Assembly: GCA_049472395.1 (NCBI GenBank)
Contig: JBLIRR010000002.1
Span: forward strand, 266,913-330,912
Reading direction: 5' to 3'
Origin: JBLIRR01 sp049472395
GTDB taxonomy: Bacteria; SZUA-182; DTGQ01; JBLIRR01
Length of the DNA: 64,000 nucleotides
The notes beneath the pieces are model-generated. The model was given only the letters and a program-made list of their open reading frames with translations. It was not told where the DNA came from and searched no databases. Made by a program: the position numbers and the translations under genes. Positions within the stretch are counted from its first letter, which is position 1. Each line of letters starts with the position of its first letter. Positions 59,422 through 64,000 of the stretch are shown here, piece by piece.

Positions 59422-61716
59422 ATGAAAAAGGTGTTTAATATTTTATTTATGATAATTCTTCTGATGAGTCTTATAATTCCCATAACGAGTTTTGCTGCCG
59501 GCAAGGCGAAAGAAAATGACAGTACTAAAATTATAATTCAGACAGAGGATTCAGTCTCTGACCTTATTAAATTTATTGAATCAAATGGCGGCAAGGTGAA
59601 GCGTCAATTTAAAAACGTACCGGCTGTGGCTGCGACTGTCCCGGTTGAAAGCCAAGAGACCATTGCCAGCTATCCAGGAGTAAGCTGTGTGGAAAAAGAT
59701 GTCCTGATTTCTTTGCCCGACTTTCATGAGGATTCTGATCATCCCCTCGTCTATGCCGCAACAGAATGTAAAGAATGTGATAATATAAAATCGCTGGATG
59801 TTAGCACGCTTGACCTGGATGCCCTGCCTGAAGGCTATGCAAATTTTCTTTATACTGGAGCAATTAATGTATGGGGTGAAACAAATTACGGGGAAGGCAG
59901 CATTGTAGCTGTTGTGGATACAGGCACCGCCCCGAATGTTTGTTTACAACACGCTGTTATCGGCGCTCCCGGATACCCCTATGGGTACAATGCCTTAGGT
60001 TATGGCCCTCATGCCATGAGCGAAGACAATCATTGGCACGGAACACATGTAGCTGGCGTTATCGCCTCCTCCTGCTCCCTCAATTTCTCAGAAGACCCCG
60101 AGGATCCACTTTATTTATCAGTTTCAAGGTACCTTCCCTGGCTAATAGATTTTGTTCCAATTGTAGGGCAAGCCCCCGGGGCACAGATCTACCCGGTAAA
60201 GGTATTTGACATTGACGGTAGTGGCAGCCCAACGTCAGTCATTTTGGAGGGGTTGGATCACATCCTGACCTTGAAAAAGGAAGGCATGCTTGATATCGAT
60301 ATCGTCAATATGAGCTTGGGAGGGCCGACGGTGTATGATGGCCGCGATACCTTCGATAAATTCATCAAAGAACTTGAAAAGGCACATATGTCGGTAATAA
60401 CTTCGGCAGGCAATGAGGGGCCGACCCCCAATTCGGTTGGTTCACCGGCAACCTCTTTATCCTCAATTTCCGTAGGTGCATTGGATTATCCTGCCTCCTC
60501 CCGCGTCCTATATGAGTACTTGGGCTTGATATATATGGGTATGGATGGGCAGGGAATGATCATGCGACCTCATGATGAGATTAGCGTGACGCTTTTCTCT
60601 AGCCGGGGACCTTTGAGCGATGGACGGTCGGGCCCAGATCTGGCGGCACTTGGCATGTGGAACTTTCATGCAGGCCCGCTTAACGAATTACGGTGGGCAT
60701 CTGGCACGTCGTTCGCCAGTCCCACGGTAGCTGGTGGTGTGGCGTTGCTTAATGCGTGGTGGGAAAATGTTAAAGGCAAGGAGACAGATCCTGGCAAATT
60801 TAGGAGTGCGATACTATCTGGTGCTAACGAGACTATAGTTGGGGCTCACTGGCAGTCTGAAAATGACCAAGGCTATGGCGCTTTCGATGCGCTCGCTTCG
60901 CTTGAAATATTAAAGGATAAAAAGGTCAAGAAGCCCAAAAACCCTAAAAAAGGAAATCAGCTCGAGCCAAACATCCTGCCGCCAAAACCGAAGAAAAACA
61001 AAGTTGATAGCTATGAGGGTGATGAAGAACTTGGTCCTAGTGAAAAAACGAGCCTTGTTTTTACGATCAACGAGTACACCAGCAAGGTGACTATAGAAAT
61101 ATCCGAAATCGATACTCCTTATAATCCCAATGCATTTTGGAAGAATGCGCTATGGATCAGTGTTCAGAGCGCCAAACGCACGGCGGTTACTCCACCGATC
61201 AGTGGGCTTCTATGGTATCCATTCTGGTATGGTGATACAATCACTATTGTGATTGAGGATGGACCCTGGACGGTGAATGGGGGTCCCTGTGCATATCAGC
61301 CGATGGAGTGCGGGCTCATGAAGGTCTCCGTGGCAGGGGACTGGTCGAATGAATCTCCTGTCACCTGTAACGTCAGCATCACCAGGGAGGGTTATCGCGA
61401 GCCTTTGCGCCATCCCTATGCTAAAGGAAAAATCAAGATGGATAAAACGGAATGGATCCCTGTGGATATTCCTCCGGATACAAATAAGGTAACCTTTGAC
61501 CTGGAATGGGAACGTGATTGGAGTAAGTTTCCTACCAGCGACATCGACATGATTATTTATCCACCCACCTCTTGGTTTATATTGGATGGTGCTACCCTCA
61601 ACTCGCCAGAACGTGTAGTATGTTTATTACCAGAAGAGGGCACGTGGTGGGTTAAGGTTCAGAGCTATGAGTTATACAAGTCTGATTCCTTCAAGCTTTA
61701 TGTGACAATGGAATAA
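59422..61716 (+). CDS. secreted S8 subtilisin-like serine protease
   Basis: The protein has 764 residues. A signal peptide (hydrophobic core ending SFAA) is followed by an I9-like propeptide (SVSDLIKFIESNGGKVK, YPGVSCVEKDV). The catalytic domain has Asp166 in VVDTGTAP, His206 in HWHGTHVAGV, the oxyanion Asn in SAGNEGPTP and Ser430 in SGTSFASPTVAGG. A Lys/Pro-rich linker (about 505-535) leads to two C-terminal beta domains ending in a PPC-like stretch (LPEEGTWWVKVQSYE). Length and layout fit a secreted, self-processing protease. AAGGAGGG lies before ATG 59422. A classical terminator follows. Confidence 0.93.
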   Translation: MKKVFNILFMIILLMSLIIPITSFAAGKAKENDSTKIIIQTEDSVSDLIKFIESNGGKVKRQFKNVPAVAATVPVESQETIASYPGVSCVEKDVLISLPDFHEDSDHPLVYAATECKECDNIKSLDVSTLDLDALPEGYANFLYTGAINVWGETNYGEGSIVAVVDTGTAPNVCLQHAVIGAPGYPYGYNALGYGPHAMSEDNHWHGTHVAGVIASSCSLNFSEDPEDPLYLSVSRYLPWLIDFVPIVGQAPGAQIYPVKVFDIDGSGSPTSVILEGLDHILTLKKEGMLDIDIVNMSLGGPTVYDGRDTFDKFIKELEKAHMSVITSAGNEGPTPNSVGSPATSLSSISVGALDYPASSRVLYEYLGLIYMGMDGQGMIMRPHDEISVTLFSSRGPLSDGRSGPDLAALGMWNFHAGPLNELRWASGTSFASPTVAGGVALLNAWWENVKGKETDPGKFRSAILSGANETIVGAHWQSENDQGYGAFDALASLEILKDKKVKKPKNPKKGNQLEPNILPPKPKKNKVDSYEGDEELGPSEKTSLVFTINEYTSKVTIEISEIDTPYNPNAFWKNALWISVQSAKRTAVTPPISGLLWYPFWYGDTITIVIEDGPWTVNGGPCAYQPMECGLMKVSVAGDWSNESPVTCNVSITREGYREPLRHPYAKGKIKMDKTEWIPVDIPPDTNKVTFDLEWERDWSKFPTSDIDMIIYPPTSWFILDGATLNSPERVVCLLPEEGTWWVKVQSYELYKSDSFKLYVTME

Positions 61717-61741
61717 TCATCATGTAGATGATAAACGTATT

Positions 61742-61776
61742 AAAAAAGGGGGAGAGCTGCAGTTCCCCCCTTTTTT
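61742..61776 (+). terminator. rho-independent terminator after the subtilase gene
   Basis: AAAAAAGGGGG (61742-61752) pairs with CCCCC and the T run at 61766-61776. The G/C-rich core is followed directly by six T residues on the + strand. It sits 25 bases after the subtilase stop. Confidence 0.85.
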
Positions 61777-62223
61777 ATATATTCCTGATGTTATATTTTT
61801 GCATATCAAGAAATATACAAGAAAATATATTAATTTAGACTTTCCTCGCTATTTTTTCAGCTTGCTGAACTGCGTAATTGACAGCAGCGGGCATTGTATC
61901 AAATTTTCACCCCAAATCCACAACATATGCAATCCCTGCGAAAATCGCTATCCAATGAAAAATAAATCCCTAAGCCGAGTTTTTTGCCTACCTTTAAAAG
62001 CTCTCTTATAATCCAACAAAAATTAAAAAATAGAAACAAAACCGCACTATACTATTCTGCTCGCGCAGGATGATATCTCAAATCAGCAATCAGTAACAAA
62101 GGTATTAGAGAAATCACGGTACAATTTCGCAGTATTAAATGATGGTAAGGAAGCAATCTTAATATATCAAAACCAGTAAATCAGTCCGATTTTTATTAGA
62201 GGTCTATGAAAATCTATTATAAT
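61777..62223. other. intergenic region with a decayed receiver fragment
   Basis: About 450 bases with no intact gene. The stretch 61799-62011 is open on the + strand but its product has no recognisable fold, and I do not call it. A receiver-domain remnant occupies 62027-62179. Confidence 0.55.
62027..62179 (+). pseudogene. remnant of a response-regulator receiver domain
   Basis: The frame between stops at 62024 and 62177 has no start codon, but translates to a clear N-terminal receiver half: YTILLAQDDISNQQSVTKVL and YNFAVLNDGKEAILIYQNQ. The pattern ILLAxDDxxNQ...LexxxY...xxNGKEAI matches the receivers of hybrid kinases. The phosphoacceptor half is missing. It is probably the leftover of a decayed hybrid kinase or regulator. 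Confidence 0.7.
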
Positions 62224-62439
62224 TCAGTTATCTTTCTCCATCGGCATGTTGAATTTAATAACAATTTGCCTCTCCGCATGGACATCTTCTCCTGCAGGAG
62301 TGATCCTGGTTATTTTCAGAGGTCCGGTGGTTTTATTAAACGTTGCCGAGTCAAATTGGGCATATATGGATAAGGCTGTAAAAATAATGATTTTTATTCT
62401 TTGTCTGAATTGTGGAGACACCATTATATTCCTTACCAC
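62224..62439 (-). pseudogene. truncated macroglobulin/Ig-like N-terminal fragment
   Basis: The 71-residue product ends after a segment typical of the first domain of bacterial alpha-2-macroglobulin or related Ig-like proteins (ITPAGEDVHAERQIVIKFNM, then PMEKDN and stop). A hydrophobic stretch (IIIFTALSIYAQ) comes before it and could be a degraded signal sequence. The real family has over 1,500 residues, so this is a fragment. It overlaps the end of the 125-residue membrane protein by 7 bases, in coupled order. Translation starts at GTG 62439 or ATG 62424. Confidence 0.45.
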
Positions 62440-62810
62440 GAGGAATCAACACTAAATATCAACTGATATGTTGAGGGAGCGCGCAAAATAAAATATTCTT
62501 CAATCTTCTGCCTTTTATATCGATCGGTTTCTATACCTCTTACGAGAATGATTTCTTTATCCTGATTTGTATACACATACAAGATATGGCCATAAATCTC
62601 AGTTTTCCTCCTTTCGAATCCTTTCACTGTCTCTAATAATAGGGTGCTAATTTCATCCGGGATATGATAGACTCTTCTGCCTTCCCTTAATGCATACATA
62701 TCCTTGATCGAGACATTTATAAAAACGAAAAAAAAAATAATGATCATAATGAGCCAAATAATAATTATTATGAGCCAATAAATTGATTTTCTTTCCCTCT
62801 TAATTAGCAT
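62433..62810 (-). CDS. small membrane-anchored protein of unknown function
   Basis: This 125-residue protein has one long, very hydrophobic helix (residues about 12-33, almost all Ile, Trp and Phe). A soluble tail of about 90 residues is rich in charged residues (REGRRVYHIPDEI, GFERRKTEIYG, YTNQDKEIILVRGIE). I do not recognise it. An AAAAGGGGAAAA site precedes the ATG. The macroglobulin-like fragment overlaps its end, so both may belong to a broken operon. Confidence 0.55.
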   Translation of the reverse strand: MLIKRERKSIYWLIIIIIWLIMIIIFFFVFINVSIKDMYALREGRRVYHIPDEISTLLLETVKGFERRKTEIYGHILYVYTNQDKEIILVRGIETDRYKRQKIEEYFILRAPSTYQLIFSVDSSW

Positions 62811-63030
62811 TTTTCCCCTTTTGATTTTTTAATTAATTATATTAATAATTAATTTTGTATTTATTATCTTTTAAAAATAGATATTATCTCTTTATCAAAA
62901 TCACTGCGGCACATATGTGGCGTGGCTTTAAAGTTACAAGCCAATTATTATGAAAGATAAAGCTAGTTTCCAAATTTGGCTCTCAATAATGGTCCGAGGA
63001 TAGATTTGTGAGGCTACAAGTCCATCTCAT

Positions 63031-63723
63031 TCACTGGAGTTTTCTTTTAGTATATACTTCCTCCCAGATATCAGTTTCTTCAAAATAATCTCTTTCTAAC
63101 TTTTTCGCTTCATCAATTCTCGTAAACTGAATTTCTTTTAACTCATTGACAATATTAGTAAGTAGTTTTTTATCATGTAACTCTTTAGCAACTGTATGAC
63201 CAAGCAAAGATGTCACGCTAATAGTCACAGGCAAAACATATTCAGCGTAATCCTTAAATCCTGTCATTAATTCCTTGTCGAAAACTTCTTCGTCCCAATG
63301 CGAGAATTTCGTTCCTAAGCCATAATCTGTTTCAACTCGCATATTAGCTAATTCTGGTATTTGATCTATGTATTCCTGTTTGAATTTCCCGGTCTTCAAA
63401 TAAAATAAATCCATCCATCTATCCCAACCAAATCCTAAAATATGACCAATTTCATGGATAATCGTCCCAATGATTTCAAACTCACTAAATCTTCTTAGAA
63501 ATCTTGTATTAAATTCAACTCGACCATACACAACACCATTTTTGCTATATGGCTTAAATGCTCTCGCAATAGTACTCGCAAAGCTGGTAAAGATCCCCAA
63601 CCTAATCAGGATAGGTGAATTTGGGATTACATACCTATTCCAGAAATTACATGCCAACTTGGCAGAATCTCTAAGCTTCCCTTCTCGATTAGAGATTATT
63701 TTATAAGTTATAAATTGATTCAT
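63031..63723 (-). CDS. metzincin/leishmanolysin-like metalloprotease
   Basis: This 230-residue protein has HEIGH at residues 90-94 in TIIHEIGHILGFGW, a later SHWDEEVF (His142) and a Met-turn-like ELMTGF (151-156). In leishmanolysin-type metzincins the third zinc His is separated from HExxH by an insertion and is followed by a Met turn; the spacing here fits, with His142 as the candidate third ligand. There is no signal peptide, and the N-terminus is only about 85 residues. It may act in the cytoplasm or be a truncated copy of a longer secreted enzyme. An AGGAGG site precedes the ATG. Confidence 0.7.
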   Translation of the reverse strand: MNQFITYKIISNREGKLRDSAKLACNFWNRYVIPNSPILIRLGIFTSFASTIARAFKPYSKNGVVYGRVEFNTRFLRRFSEFEIIGTIIHEIGHILGFGWDRWMDLFYLKTGKFKQEYIDQIPELANMRVETDYGLGTKFSHWDEEVFDKELMTGFKDYAEYVLPVTISVTSLLGHTVAKELHDKKLLTNIVNELKEIQFTRIDEAKKLERDYFEETDIWEEVYTKRKLQ

Positions 63724-63858
63724 CTCTTTCTACCTCCTCTTTGTTTTATAATTGAAATTCTAAAATCGTCTAAATAAAATATGAAATTTGTAATCTTAAA
63801 ACCTTGACAATGCTAGTTGGAGTATAATTTGATACATTTTATTGTTAAAGGGTAAGAA
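63724..63858. promoter_or_regulatory. upstream region of the decayed antitoxin gene
   Basis: TTGACA (63804-63809) and TATAAT (63823-63828) are both perfect but only 13 bases apart, too close for normal sigma-70 use. One base each side of TATAAT is also AT-rich. An AAAGGG ribosome site lies at 63848-63853. Confidence 0.3.
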
Positions 63859-64000
63859 ATGAAGTTAGCAAAAAAATCAATTGCTATACCTGAAGAATAA
63901 ATAATTCTTTCAAATCAGATATCAGATAATTTCAGTGCTTAGTTACAAAAGCACTTGAAGAATATCTTAAAAAAGAAAAAATTAAAAAAGCTATATCAGC
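63859..64000 (+). pseudogene. decayed ribbon-helix-helix-type antitoxin gene, 3' end outside window
   Basis: The ATG at 63859 opens MKLAKKSIAIPEE, then an in-frame TAA (63898). Translation continues sensibly as IILSNQISDNFSA, and after one missing base near 63940 as VTKALEEYLKKEKIKKAIS. The joined sequence has the basic N-terminal strand followed by two helices (SALVTKALEEYLKK) typical of ribbon-helix-helix antitoxins. Two disruptions, a stop and a frameshift, make it non-functional unless the sequence has errors. The cognate toxin would lie past the right edge. Confidence 0.6.

Noticed and set aside
61799..62011. 70-codon open frame after the subtilase terminator
   Set aside because: There is no ribosome site, the codon pattern looks random and the product resembles nothing.
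63804..63828. TTGACA and TATAAT as a strong antitoxin promoter
   Set aside because: The boxes are only 13 bases apart, too short for sigma-70, so only low confidence is given.
1..64000. CRISPR array, tRNA or rRNA genes
   Set aside because: No regularly spaced direct repeats, cloverleaf-like tRNA sequence or rRNA sequence was seen by eye; a tRNAscan or Rfam run could still find something missed.

Overview
This 64 kb window reads as part of the chromosome of a chemotactic, Gram-negative-type bacterium. It is AT-rich, almost every base is used for coding, and many starts have a strong AAGGAG-type ribosome site. No rRNA, tRNA or taxonomic marker settles the lineage. The one suggestive gene is a double-length, four-ATPase UvrA of about 1,767 residues, an arrangement I recall from chlamydiae and relatives. 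Together with the mixed gene content, this weakly suggests a candidate-phylum or PVC-like bacterium (for example Omnitrophota or Planctomycetota). That is an inference.

Region 1 (1-16 kb): the 3' part of rmuC, an HDOD protein, a SprT-like/DUF2786 metalloprotein, a CBS protein, trmO, a single-domain response regulator, a large hybrid phosphorelay kinase, the tandem uvrA, gap and a Ser/Thr/Tyr/Pro-rich exported protein. Region 2 (16-27 kb): secA, a SAM hydrolase-family gene, a small Rho-N-like protein, then a divergent cheB / cheA-(45 aa ORF)-cheW-mcp chemotaxis block. Region 3 (27-41 kb): a dense signalling island with two stand-alone receivers and four histidine kinases, several with degenerate catalytic residues, interrupted by a zinc-ribbon protein and a hexulose-phosphate synthase/RraA-like fusion, and ending in a sulfatase-like/TPR protein. 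Region 4 (41-48 kb): a TPR envelope protein coupled to a class A penicillin-binding protein, a VWA protein and an HU/IHF protein. Region 5 (48-51 kb): a nucleotide cassette of a dCMP deaminase-like protein, a ParB/Srx-like protein and an MtrA-like/thymidylate-synthase fusion. Region 6 (52-59 kb): two small membrane proteins, ahcY, a MagIII-like glycosylase, a pair of M16 peptidases and an adenosine-kinase-like PfkB kinase. Region 7 (59-64 kb) is sparser and looks accessory: a secreted subtilase behind a consensus promoter, a decayed receiver fragment, a truncated macroglobulin-like ORF, a metzincin-like protease and a decayed antitoxin gene at the right edge.

Two themes stand out. The first is phosphorelay wiring: four receiver or histidine-box positions are replaced (Asp to Glu three times, His to Asp once) in otherwise well-kept kinases. 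The second is small mobile or regulatory DNA: a 128-bp MITE-like element at 51989-52116 with 18-bp inverted ends and an 8-bp target duplication, a truncated relative at 13465, a perfectly centred inverted repeat between cheB and cheA, and a consensus promoter with a long leader and a five-codon ORF before the subtilase. The most likely unusual system is the three-gene nucleotide cassette at 48-50.7 kb.
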